From assembly GCF_001898575.1 (NCBI RefSeq), contig NZ_MKUD01000058.1, positions 345,123 through 409,122 of the forward strand: a stretch of 64,000 nucleotides of DNA, in the 5' to 3' direction. The notes below the pieces were generated by a model, which saw only the letters and a program-made list of their open reading frames with translations, made no database searches and had not been told where the DNA came from. The position numbers and the translations under genes were made by a program. Shown one piece after another: positions 51,993 through 60,238 of this stretch (position 1 is the first letter of the stretch; each line of letters begins with the position of its first letter). This stretch comes from Spirosoma sp. 48-14. GTDB lineage: Bacteria > Bacteroidota > Bacteroidia > Cytophagales > Spirosomataceae.

Positions 51993-52775
51993 CTACAATC
52001 GCATTTCGATTCCCTTTTCTCGTAAATACCCTTTTAGGGCTGGAATCTCAATTTCTTTAAAGTGAAAGATACTGGCGGCTAATCCGGCGTCGGCTTTTCC
52101 GGTTGTGAACACATCAACAAAGTGATCCATCGAACCAGCTCCCCCCGACGCAATCACCGGAATATTTGCGGTACCCGAAATTTGAGCCGTTAAGTCAAGC
52201 GCAAAACCAGCCTTGGTCCCATCTGTATCCATCGAGGTCAATAAAATTTCGCCAGCTCCCCGGTCTTCGACTTCTTTAGCCCAGGCAATCGTTCGTAGAG
52301 CAGTAGGTTTGCGTCCGCCGTGTGTATGCACAATGTGCTCGAATTGGGAGCCCTTTTCTTCCTGCTCTACTGGAATCCAGCGCGTATCGATGGCAACGAC
52401 TATGCACTGACTGCCAAATTCGAGGGCAAGCTGGTTCACTAAATCCGGATTGCGAACGGCCGATGAATTGATCGAAATTTTATCGGCTCCAGCGTTCAGT
52501 AGCGCTGAAACATCCGCTACCGACGAAATACCGCCACCTACCGTAAAAGGAATATTGATGGTATGTGCCACGTTTCGAACGAGTTCGATCAGGGTTTTAC
52601 GCTCGTCGACAGTGGCCGTAATATCCAGGAAAACCAGTTCGTCGGCACCCTGTTCGGCATAAATAGCTGCCAGGGCAACCGGGTCGCCTGCGTCTCGCAG
52701 GTTCACAAAGTTTGTTCCTTTGACGGTACGACCATCTTTTATATCAAGACAGGGGATAATTCGTTTGGTGAGCAT
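51993..52775 (-). CDS. hisF: imidazole glycerol phosphate synthase subunit HisF
   Basis: A 260-residue (beta/alpha)8 cyclase that, with HisH, turns PRFAR into imidazole glycerol phosphate and AICAR. Conserved: the N-terminal KRIIPCLDIKDGRTVKG with catalytic Asp, VGGGI, DKISINS and ASGGAGS phosphate motifs. Its start overlaps the GNAT stop by one base (TGATG), so translation is coupled. hisH and hisA are upstream with two other genes between. Confidence 0.96.
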   Translation of the reverse strand: MLTKRIIPCLDIKDGRTVKGTNFVNLRDAGDPVALAAIYAEQGADELVFLDITATVDERKTLIELVRNVAHTINIPFTVGGGISSVADVSALLNAGADKISINSSAVRNPDLVNQLALEFGSQCIVVAIDTRWIPVEQEEKGSQFEHIVHTHGGRKPTALRTIAWAKEVEDRGAGEILLTSMDTDGTKAGFALDLTAQISGTANIPVIASGGAGSMDHFVDVFTTGKADAGLAASIFHFKEIEIPALKGYLREKGIEMRL

Positions 52776-53197
52776 CAGTAAGAAGTAAATGCTTTGATAT
52801 ACATGGTATTTTCTGGATTGTCGCTAACCTGAAATCCAAATTGTTTGTAAAGGCCGTGGGCATCACGGGTCACCAGCATAATGCGTCGCAAGCCCTGCAA
52901 CGGCGGGTAGGCCATAATGAATGCCATCAACTGTTTGGATAACCCTTTACCCCGGTGTTCGGGCAGAATAAACACATCGGCCAGATACCCAAATGTTGCT
53001 AAGTCTGTTACTACGCGGGCAAATCCAACCTGGTTATCACCTTGATATACGCCGAAACACACAGAATTGTCGATGGATCGCTGAACGAGTTCACGGGGAA
53101 TATTCAGGCACCAGTAAGCCTCTTCGCTCAGAAATCGATGAATCACATCAATGTCCAGCCTGGCCTTGTCAGCGTTGATGGTGTATTCTTCATTCAT
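52775..53197 (-). CDS. GNAT-family N-acetyltransferase in the his cluster
   Basis: A 140-residue GNAT with motif A VFILPEHRGKGLSKQLM and the end LYKQFGFQVSDNP. Substrate unknown. Lies inside the his run and overlaps hisF by one base. Confidence 0.85.
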   Translation of the reverse strand: MNEEYTINADKARLDIDVIHRFLSEEAYWCLNIPRELVQRSIDNSVCFGVYQGDNQVGFARVVTDLATFGYLADVFILPEHRGKGLSKQLMAFIMAYPPLQGLRRIMLVTRDAHGLYKQFGFQVSDNPENTMYIKAFTSY

Positions 53198-53213
53198 AGG
53201 TATTCAAAGCACA

Positions 53214-53873
53214 CTATTTAGAGGGTGGAAAAAAAGAGGCTACGAAATCTAAAATACCAACCACTTTCCGAAGTTCAACCACTTCTGGCATAGCACGTAA
53301 ATACGATTGGGGATTGTCGTACTCATGTATTTGATAGCCATTAAAGTAAAACACTTCAAAAAAGTAGTCCTCCCCATCTAATATCCAAACGGAACGTTTG
53401 GTACTGTATCCATAGACCGTGAAGCTACCATCTGGTTCCATTTTCCCACTTCGTTCTATTGCTGGTCCTTGAGCAGGATGAAGTTGCCTATCGATATCGC
53501 TCTCATTAGGCAATGAAAGAATACCTTTTTGAGTTAATTGGAGCCATAGACTGTCAGCCAGCGGTTTATGAGGAACAATTTTTCGGGCAGATTTAAATCT
53601 TTTTTTCCCTGACTTAAGACTATACTTCACTAAGTCACAATGATTGCCCTGCTTAATCAGAACATAAAGCGTTTGGGCATCGCCATATTGAAACGATTGA
53701 TTGTTCCAGATACGGACTTCATAATCTCCTTCTTTGGGTGCAGGGGGCTGTAATCTTATTTTCTCTGCCAGTTTTTGAAACCGCTGTTTTAAGATTGGTA
53801 TTGGCGTACTACCTCCCTCTACCTGATTTGATAGATATATACTAACAAGCAACAGGATAAGCCAAGGTCTCAT
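53214..53873 (-). CDS. secreted hypothetical protein in the his cluster
   Basis: A 219-residue protein with a signal peptide (MRPWLILLLVSIYLSNQVEG). No recognised domain; the centre has several charged beta-like stretches and DGEDYFFEVFYFNGYQIHEYD. ATG 53873 is preferred; GTG 53888 would overlap hisA. More AT-rich in codon use than its neighbours. It looks like an insertion in the his run. Confidence 0.6.
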   Translation of the reverse strand: MRPWLILLLVSIYLSNQVEGGSTPIPILKQRFQKLAEKIRLQPPAPKEGDYEVRIWNNQSFQYGDAQTLYVLIKQGNHCDLVKYSLKSGKKRFKSARKIVPHKPLADSLWLQLTQKGILSLPNESDIDRQLHPAQGPAIERSGKMEPDGSFTVYGYSTKRSVWILDGEDYFFEVFYFNGYQIHEYDNPQSYLRAMPEVVELRKVVGILDFVASFFPPSK

Positions 53874-53880
53874 AATTGAA

Positions 53881-54603
53881 TTATACACCCATAAACCGAC
53901 TCAATTCTTTTAGTGTCACGCGCCCTTCATAAATGGCTTTACCCACGATAACGCCAAATAGATTCATATCGGCCAGGGTTTCAATATCAGCCATATTACT
54001 GACCCCGCCACTGGCAATGACGTTTAGTTTCGGAAACTGATCCTGTAGGTTTCGATACAGTTCAAAAGATGGGCCCTGTAGCAAGCCATCTTTCGCTACA
54101 TCGGTGCTAATGACATAGCTGATGCCTTTCTCTACCCATTTCTCCACAAAATCATATACCCAAACCTCAGTCGATTCCTCCCAGCCACTGACAGCTATTT
54201 TTTCATTTTTCGCATCAGCACCCAGAATGATCGCTTCGGAGCCAAGTTGCGAGAGCCATCGCTCCATCACCTCAGGTTGTTTGACGGCAATACTTCCACC
54301 CGTTACCTGTTTGGCTCCACATTCAAAAACGACCCGCAGATCCTCGTCCGACTGTACACCACCGCCAAAATCAATGTGGAGTTTGGTTTTGGAAGCGATC
54401 AATTCAAGCACTTTCCAGTTAATGACCCGTTTTTCTTTTGCTCCATCAAGATCAACTAAATGGAGTCGGGTCAGACCAGCATCTTCAAACTGCTGTGCCA
54501 CTTCCAATGGGCGGGCATTGTATTCTTTCTTCTGGCTATAATCACCCTGCGTCAGGCGAACAGCTTTTCCTTCAATAAGGTCAATTGCGGGTATGATGTA
54601 CAT
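53881..54603 (-). CDS. hisA: phosphoribosylformimino-AICAR isomerase HisA
   Basis: A 240-residue (beta/alpha)8 isomerase. Conserved: PAIDLIEGKAVRLTQGDY, HLVDLDGAK, DFGGGVQ and ASGGVSNM. It supplies PRFAR to HisHF. Follows hisH by about 75 bp; the spacer has a REP-like core. Confidence 0.96.
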   Translation of the reverse strand: MYIIPAIDLIEGKAVRLTQGDYSQKKEYNARPLEVAQQFEDAGLTRLHLVDLDGAKEKRVINWKVLELIASKTKLHIDFGGGVQSDEDLRVVFECGAKQVTGGSIAVKQPEVMERWLSQLGSEAIILGADAKNEKIAVSGWEESTEVWVYDFVEKWVEKGISYVISTDVAKDGLLQGPSFELYRNLQDQFPKLNVIASGGVSNMADIETLADMNLFGVIVGKAIYEGRVTLKELSRFMGV

Positions 54604-54604
54604 G

Positions 54605-54680
54605 TGTAACGCGGGTGGAAACCCGTCTGTTAGCTTTCATTGTAGCGGATTTCCACCACGACGGCGAAGCTTTCGTGTTA
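54605..54680. repeat. REP-like element in the hisH-hisA spacer
   Basis: CGGGTGGAAACCCG (54612-54625) equals the core of the 34095-34160 element apart from one base. TTTCCACC follows near 54650, giving a weaker outer inverted repeat with GTGTAACGC and GTGTTA ends. Confidence 0.6.
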
Positions 54681-55280
54681 TAGTTTCAAAAAGTTTTCCA
54701 GTATTCGCTGGCCGACATTACCACTGATTTCCGCGTGAAATTGGGCCGCATAAAAATTATCACGCTGGAGCATGGCACTAAATGGCCGAACGTAATCACA
54801 GGTAGCCGTTGTATCAGGGCAGACATCAGCCGCGTAGCTATGCACGAAATATACGTATGCATTTTCCGAGACTCCTCCGGTCAGGGGCCCTTGCAGGTTA
54901 TGAATACTATTCCAGCCCGTATGTGGTACTTTGAGACGTGGCTCTCCGTCTCCACGGCGGGCCGGAAAACGCCGAACATCAATGTCGAAAATGCCCATAC
55001 AGGTCGTATTATTCTCTTCTGAATACCGACACATCAACTGCATACCAACACACGTGCCGAGCACAGGTTGTTTCAACGATGGAATTAGTTTATCCAGCCC
55101 TCGTTCCCGCAGATAAGCCATAGCGGTACTCGCTTCACCAACTCCAGGAAAAATCACCTTATCGGCCGAGCGAATTTCGACTTCATCGTCCGTCAGCAGG
55201 TAAGAAGCCCCCAATCGTTCCAGGGCATACATAACCGACTGAACATTACCAGCGTTGTATTTAATAATGACCGTTTTCAT
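54678..55280 (-). CDS. hisH: glutamine amidotransferase subunit HisH
   Basis: A 200-residue class I amidotransferase making ammonia for HisF. Catalytic Cys in GTCVGMQL and His-Glu in QFHAEISG (usual QFHPEKSG, so Pro and Lys are changed while His and Glu are kept). Heads the his run: no other his gene is upstream. Confidence 0.94.
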   Translation of the reverse strand: MKTVIIKYNAGNVQSVMYALERLGASYLLTDDEVEIRSADKVIFPGVGEASTAMAYLRERGLDKLIPSLKQPVLGTCVGMQLMCRYSEENNTTCMGIFDIDVRRFPARRGDGEPRLKVPHTGWNSIHNLQGPLTGGVSENAYVYFVHSYAADVCPDTTATCDYVRPFSAMLQRDNFYAAQFHAEISGNVGQRILENFLKL

Positions 55281-55285
55281 AAGGT

Positions 55286-55363
55286 AATGTATAATGGAAA
55301 ATGTATAATGAATAACAGCACACTAACTCGGAATTTTGCGTTATACATTGTACATTATTCATT
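55286..55363. repeat. heptad-phased inverted repeat (AATGNNN-type)
   Basis: AATG at 55286, 55293, 55300 and 55307; CATT at 55346, 55353 and 55360. All steps are 7. The arms pair at the AATG anchors but differ at NNN. Confidence 0.7.
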
Positions 55364-55367
55364 AAAA

Positions 55368-55398
55368 AAAGCCCGGCTCGTTAGCAGAACCGGGCTTT
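55368..55398 (-). terminator. rho-independent terminator
   Basis: AAAGCCCGG/CCGGGCTTT with a 13-nt loop. On the minus strand the stem is followed by T7, so it ends the DUF72 transcript. Confidence 0.8.
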
Positions 55399-55539
55399 GT
55401 ATATGTGGTTATCCGAATTGACGTTCCGAACTCACAAACAAACGCATCTTGTTCTGCCGCGTTACCGCTCAGAGTGATGATGCCGATGATGTGTTGCCTG
55501 TGAAATCATAGAGCAAAGGTAAAGGCTTGTTTCTTTAAT

Positions 55540-56466
55540 TCAAAATAAGCTACCCTGTACAACTTTAGGTTGGAGGACCGGTTCACGCAAGTTTAGTCCG
55601 CAGTGTTTGTTCAGTTCGCGAATCCAGTGTAGGATCAGTTCGGGAGCGGTATCATTATCGCCACCACCATGAATGAAGAGGTAAGCGGTCTGCAACCCCT
55701 TTTCAAACCAGGTTTTCAGCCGTTGAATCCAGGCATCAGAGCGTATGTAATCCGTAGGATGGCCTTCGTTAGCAATGAATCGGAGCGTTAATACGGGGCT
55801 GCTTAAACCCATGTGCAATACATCCCGTCGACCCGCTACGTCTGTAATGACCGCATGGCGTCGAAGTAAATAGAGACGTTCGAGCGTTTGCTGCCACACG
55901 GCTGCTTTACTGAACCAGTCGGGGTGGCGAAATTCAACGGCTACGTCCAGCTCATCGGGCAGGCTTTTCAAATACGCTTCCAGAACTGGCCATTTTTCGG
56001 GACCAAATTGAGGAGGCAGTTGCAGAAATGTCATGCCCAGAAACTCTTCCAGGCTCAAAACAGCGTTGACAAACTCTTCGGTCAGGGCTTCGGTCGCTAC
56101 CAACTGCCGTTCATGGCTGATAACCTGCGGAAATTTTGGGCAATACGTAAATCCAGAACGATCGGGGGAACCAGCCGCTTCGGCTTTCCATTTCTGAATC
56201 ATACCCGCCGTTGGAATCTGGTAATGGGTCAGGTTTAATTCGATGGTATTGAATTGCCGGACGTAATAGTGCAGAAAATCACGTTCCTTAGCTGTAGACG
56301 GATACACTTTTCCAACGTAATCTTTGTTAGCCCAGACAGGCCCGCCTATGAATACGTTTGGATGTTGTGAGGGTTCAACGCTCGCCCAAATCTTAGCGTT
56401 AAAAGCCGCACCCGGCGGTAGCGTAAGATTGATGGCGTCGAGGTTATGTATTTTTCCAAATTCCAT
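55540..56466 (-). CDS. DUF72 domain protein
   Basis: A 308-residue TIM-barrel-like DUF72 protein, similar to E. coli YecE. Seen are VFIGGPVWANKDYVG near the start, LNLTHYQIPT, DVAVEFRHPDW and YLFIHGGGDNDTA. Function is unknown. ATG 56466 is preferred to 56502. It diverges from valS. Confidence 0.88.
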   Translation of the reverse strand: MEFGKIHNLDAINLTLPPGAAFNAKIWASVEPSQHPNVFIGGPVWANKDYVGKVYPSTAKERDFLHYYVRQFNTIELNLTHYQIPTAGMIQKWKAEAAGSPDRSGFTYCPKFPQVISHERQLVATEALTEEFVNAVLSLEEFLGMTFLQLPPQFGPEKWPVLEAYLKSLPDELDVAVEFRHPDWFSKAAVWQQTLERLYLLRRHAVITDVAGRRDVLHMGLSSPVLTLRFIANEGHPTDYIRSDAWIQRLKTWFEKGLQTAYLFIHGGGDNDTAPELILHWIRELNKHCGLNLREPVLQPKVVQGSLF

Positions 56467-56631
56467 AGGCTTCTGGCTGACATATTGCAGTAAAACTGTC
56501 AAAGACAGGCTTTCGTTTTTTCGCCCTATCCAATTTAGCTAATTTTGTATTTTATCCATAATCCCAAGGCTGGTTTTTACCGTATAGTCGTATCTATATC
56601 TGAAATGCTAGCCTGAGTTTCATTGATTTTT

Positions 56632-59280
56632 ATGATTTCAAAGACATACGCTCCCCAGGAAATTGAGGAAAAATGGTATCAATACTGGCTTGATAACCAG
56701 TTTTTCAAGTCTACACCCGACGAACGCGAGCCGTATACGATCGTGATTCCGCCACCAAACGTAACGGGTGTGTTGCATATGGGCCATATGCTCAACAATA
56801 CAATTCAGGATGTATTGATCCGCAAGGCGCGTATGGAAGGGAAAAATGCCTGCTGGGTGCCTGGTACCGACCATGCCAGTATCGCTACTGAAGCCAAAGT
56901 AGTGGCTATGCTCAAGGAACGGGGCATCAACAAAACGGATCTGACACGTGACGAATTTTTAGAATATGCCTGGGAGTGGACCCACAAATATGGCGGCATT
57001 ATTCTCAAGCAGCTTCGTAAACTGGGTGCTTCCTGCGATTGGGATCGTACTCGCTTTACGATGGAGCCCGCTCTGTACGATTCGGTTATCGATGTCTTCG
57101 TCGATCTCTACAACAAAGGCCAGATTTACCGGGGCATCCGCATGGTGAACTGGGACCCGCAAGGCCGTACTGCCGTATCGGACGAAGAAGTAATCACAAA
57201 GGAAATTCAGCAAAAGCTGGTATACATCCGTTACGATATAGCTGGAAGCGAAGGACAGGATTCTATCACCATTGCGACTGTTCGACCGGAGACGATCATG
57301 GCCGACGTAGCCATTGCCGTTAATCCAGACGATGAGCGCTATAAGCATCTGCACGGCAAAAAGGCGATTATTCCACTGATCAACCGTGAAATCCCAATCA
57401 TCGCCGACGACTACGTAACGACCGATTTTGGGACGGGTGGGTTGAAAGTAACCCCTGCCCATGATCCGAATGACTATGCGCTGGGGGTTAAACACAATTT
57501 GCCGGTAATCGATATTCTGAACGATGATGGTACGCTGAACGAAAAAGCGCAGATACTAGTTGGTGTGGATCGATTTGCAGCTCGCAAGGCAATCATCAAG
57601 TTGCTGGAAGAATCAGGCAATCTGGTCAAAACGGAAGATTATAAATCGAACGTCGGTACGTCAGAGCGGACTAATGCGGTTATAGAGCCGCGTTTGTCGA
57701 TGCAGTGGTTCCTGAAAATGGATGAGTTGTCGAAACCTGCGTTTAAAAACGTTATGGACGATACCATCCAGCTCGTTCCTCCCAAATTCAAGAACATGTA
57801 TCGCGCCTGGATGGAAAACGTTCATGACTGGTGCATTAGTCGACAACTTTGGTGGGGGCAGCGGATTCCAGCCTTTTATATGCAGGATGGAACGGTCATC
57901 GTAGCCAAAAACAAGCATGAAGCACTGGAAAAAGTACAGCACGAAAAGCTACTTTTCGCCATGACCGAAGCTGACCTGACTCAGGATGAAGACGTATTAG
58001 ATACCTGGTTTTCGTCGTGGCTCTGGCCTATTACCGTATTCGATGGCCTAAAAGACCCAAACAACGCCGATATCAATTATTATTATCCGACCAACGATCT
58101 GGTTACGGCACCCGAAATTCTGTTCTTCTGGGTAGCCCGGATGATTATTGCCGGGTATGAATACCGTGGCAAAGAACCGTTTAAGAATGTGTACCTGACA
58201 GGTATTGTTCGCGATAAGTTGGGCCGGAAAATGTCGAAACAACTCGGCAATTCACCCGATCCACTCGATCTGATTGATCAATACGGCGCCGATGGTGTTC
58301 GAACGGGGATGCTGTTCAGTTCAGCCGCTGGTAATGACCTGATGTTCGACGAAAAGCTGGTTGAACAGGGCCGTAATTTCAGCAACAAAATCTGGAATGC
58401 ATTCCGACTGGTAAAAGGCTGGACAATTGACAACGGAAACGAAGGAACAATACACACGCTGTCGCCATCGCATCCAAATGTGCTACCCATTCAATGGTTT
58501 GAATCGAAACTGAATGCGACGCTGATCCAGATTGAGGATGATTTCAGCAAGTTCCGTATTTCGGATGCACTACAGGCCGTTTATAAGCTGATCTGGGATG
58601 ATTTCTGTTCGCAGTACCTCGAACTCATCAAACCGGGCTTTGAGCAACCCATTGATCGAGTTACCTACGAGGCTACCATCAATTTCTTCGAGCGGCTCAT
58701 GTGTCTGGCTCACCCGTTCATGCCGTTTATTACCGAAGAAATCTGGCAGGATATTCGCGAGCGAGAAACTGGAACTAGTATTTGTGTAGCTTCTTTCCCG
58801 AAGGCTGGAGCAGTCGACCAACAAATCCTAGCTGATTTCGACATTTTGTTTGAAGTCGTTTCAAATGTGCGAAACATCCGAAATGCGAAACAAATTTCGC
58901 CCAAAGTAGCCCTGCCCCTGGCGATCAAAACTGTTTCGGCCGACCGATTCAAGCCCTTAGAACCCTTGATTAGTAAGATTGCTAATGTCGCTGAGGTTAG
59001 TTACGTTGATGAAAAAACGCAGGGGATTGCATTCCTGATCAAGAGCGACGAGTTCTTTGTGAACGTTGCGGGTGAAATTGATCTGGACCAGGAAATTGCC
59101 AATACACGCAAGGAATTGGATTACAATATCGGTTTCCGCGATTCGATTTTGAAGAAATTATCGAACGAAAAGTTTGTTGCCAATGCCAAGCCCGAAGTTG
59201 TTGACCGCGAACGACAGAAACTCGCTGATGCTGAGGCTAAAATCCAGGCTTTAGAACAACGAATGCAGTCATTAAAGTAG
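56632..59280 (+). CDS. valS: valyl-tRNA synthetase
   Basis: An 882-residue class I synthetase that charges tRNA-Val with editing. PPPNVTGVLHMGHMLNN holds the HIGH box and KMSKQLGNSPDPL the KMSKS-like box (Ser changed to Gln). It has GTDHASIATE and a C-terminal coiled coil (LDQEIANTRKEL...). Start is ATG 56632; a TTG at 56623 is not needed. Confidence 0.97.
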   Translation: MISKTYAPQEIEEKWYQYWLDNQFFKSTPDEREPYTIVIPPPNVTGVLHMGHMLNNTIQDVLIRKARMEGKNACWVPGTDHASIATEAKVVAMLKERGINKTDLTRDEFLEYAWEWTHKYGGIILKQLRKLGASCDWDRTRFTMEPALYDSVIDVFVDLYNKGQIYRGIRMVNWDPQGRTAVSDEEVITKEIQQKLVYIRYDIAGSEGQDSITIATVRPETIMADVAIAVNPDDERYKHLHGKKAIIPLINREIPIIADDYVTTDFGTGGLKVTPAHDPNDYALGVKHNLPVIDILNDDGTLNEKAQILVGVDRFAARKAIIKLLEESGNLVKTEDYKSNVGTSERTNAVIEPRLSMQWFLKMDELSKPAFKNVMDDTIQLVPPKFKNMYRAWMENVHDWCISRQLWWGQRIPAFYMQDGTVIVAKNKHEALEKVQHEKLLFAMTEADLTQDEDVLDTWFSSWLWPITVFDGLKDPNNADINYYYPTNDLVTAPEILFFWVARMIIAGYEYRGKEPFKNVYLTGIVRDKLGRKMSKQLGNSPDPLDLIDQYGADGVRTGMLFSSAAGNDLMFDEKLVEQGRNFSNKIWNAFRLVKGWTIDNGNEGTIHTLSPSHPNVLPIQWFESKLNATLIQIEDDFSKFRISDALQAVYKLIWDDFCSQYLELIKPGFEQPIDRVTYEATINFFERLMCLAHPFMPFITEEIWQDIRERETGTSICVASFPKAGAVDQQILADFDILFEVVSNVRNIRNAKQISPKVALPLAIKTVSADRFKPLEPLISKIANVAEVSYVDEKTQGIAFLIKSDEFFVNVAGEIDLDQEIANTRKELDYNIGFRDSILKKLSNEKFVANAKPEVVDRERQKLADAEAKIQALEQRMQSLK

Positions 59281-59366
59281 CCTAATGGAGCTTTATTCTG
59301 GCAATGATTCTTCCATTAATCACCGCTAGAATTAGCGTATAATAAAATTTAACACGAATATCTAAA

Positions 59367-59406
59367 GCAATAATACAATTATTTGACCGAATAATTGTAT
59401 TATTGC
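59367..59406. repeat. 17-bp perfect inverted repeat between valS and gmhB
   Basis: GCAATAATACAATTATT (59367-59383) and its complement (59390-59406) around a 6-nt loop. Ends 25 bp before gmhB. No T-run. Terminator or operator not decided. Confidence 0.6.
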
Positions 59407-59431
59407 CTTCAAACACGACAACCTTTCTTCA

Positions 59432-59953
59432 ATGAATAAGTGCATCTTTTTGGACCGAGATGGGGTTTTAAATGAGGATAGAACAGACTACGTCTATCGG
59501 GTCGAAGATTTCATTATTCCTGATGGAGTACCCGAAGCATTACGTTTATTGAAGGAAGCAGGTTACCTGCTTATTGTTATTACCAATCAGGCTGGTATTG
59601 CGAAAGGGCTTTATACGCGCGACGATGTGATGACCTGTTACAATTATTTACAGGACCAATGTGGCAAGCTCATCGACGATATTTATTATTGCCCACACCA
59701 TCCTAAATACGACTCTGAATCGTTAACTCGTAAACCGGGCTCTCTACTTCTAGAAAAAGCCATTGCGAAATACAATATCCGGCCAGACGCTTCCTGGATG
59801 ATTGGCGACGCTCCCCGTGATATGCAGGCCGGTAAACGAGTAGGAGTACGCACTATCCGTATCGCTACCGAAGCACAACCCTCGCCAGATGCCGATGGCT
59901 ATGCAACCAATTTATTGGAAGCCTCAAGGTTTGTTCTGGAATTCGCGGCTTAA
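59432..59953 (+). CDS. gmhB: HAD phosphatase, GmhB-like
   Basis: A 173-residue HAD phosphatase for heptose-1,7-bisphosphate in LPS core heptose synthesis. The nucleophile is in FLDRDGVLN; VITNQAGIAKG and MIGDAPRDMQAG are typical. The zinc loop keeps CPHHP but the second half reads SLTRKP without the CxC pair, so zinc binding is probably lost. Some relatives dephosphorylate histidinol phosphate; that alternative is less likely. Confidence 0.82.
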   Translation: MNKCIFLDRDGVLNEDRTDYVYRVEDFIIPDGVPEALRLLKEAGYLLIVITNQAGIAKGLYTRDDVMTCYNYLQDQCGKLIDDIYYCPHHPKYDSESLTRKPGSLLLEKAIAKYNIRPDASWMIGDAPRDMQAGKRVGVRTIRIATEAQPSPDADGYATNLLEASRFVLEFAA

Positions 59954-59969
59954 TTAGTCCCTATAAGCA

Positions 59970-60007
59970 AAAGCGGGCAATTTCCTAGACTGGAGATTGC
60001 CCGCTTT
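59970..60007. terminator. bidirectional terminator
   Basis: AAAGCGGGCAAT/ATTGCCCGCTTT with a 14-nt loop and A- and T-rich sequence at both ends, between gmhB and the small lipoprotein. Confidence 0.85.
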
Positions 60008-60026
60008 TTCTATAAAAATCTTCTAG

Positions 60027-60152
60027 TTACGCCCGCACCTGCGAAGAAGCAGGTTTCTGTACACTACCATATGCTGGGCAATTTGCCTTCCGTGCACACG
60101 ACCCTAATGACAATACTGCCAGAACAGAACCCAAGATTAGTAGTTTTTTCAT
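60027..60152 (-). CDS. very small lipoprotein
   Basis: A 41-residue predicted lipoprotein MKKLLILGSVLAVLSLGSC followed by ARKANCPAYG. The mature peptide has about 22 residues. Short proteins of this type are frequent in Cytophagales; function unknown. Read just after arginine decarboxylase on the same strand. Confidence 0.6.
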   Translation of the reverse strand: MKKLLILGSVLAVLSLGSCARKANCPAYGSVQKPASSQVRA

Positions 60153-60238
60153 GAAAATGTTCGTCCAGAATGTTGGTATCTCTGCAGATAGTAGAACGAA
60201 AATAATGCCAAAAACTTTTACATTCCTGCTTGAGAGCA

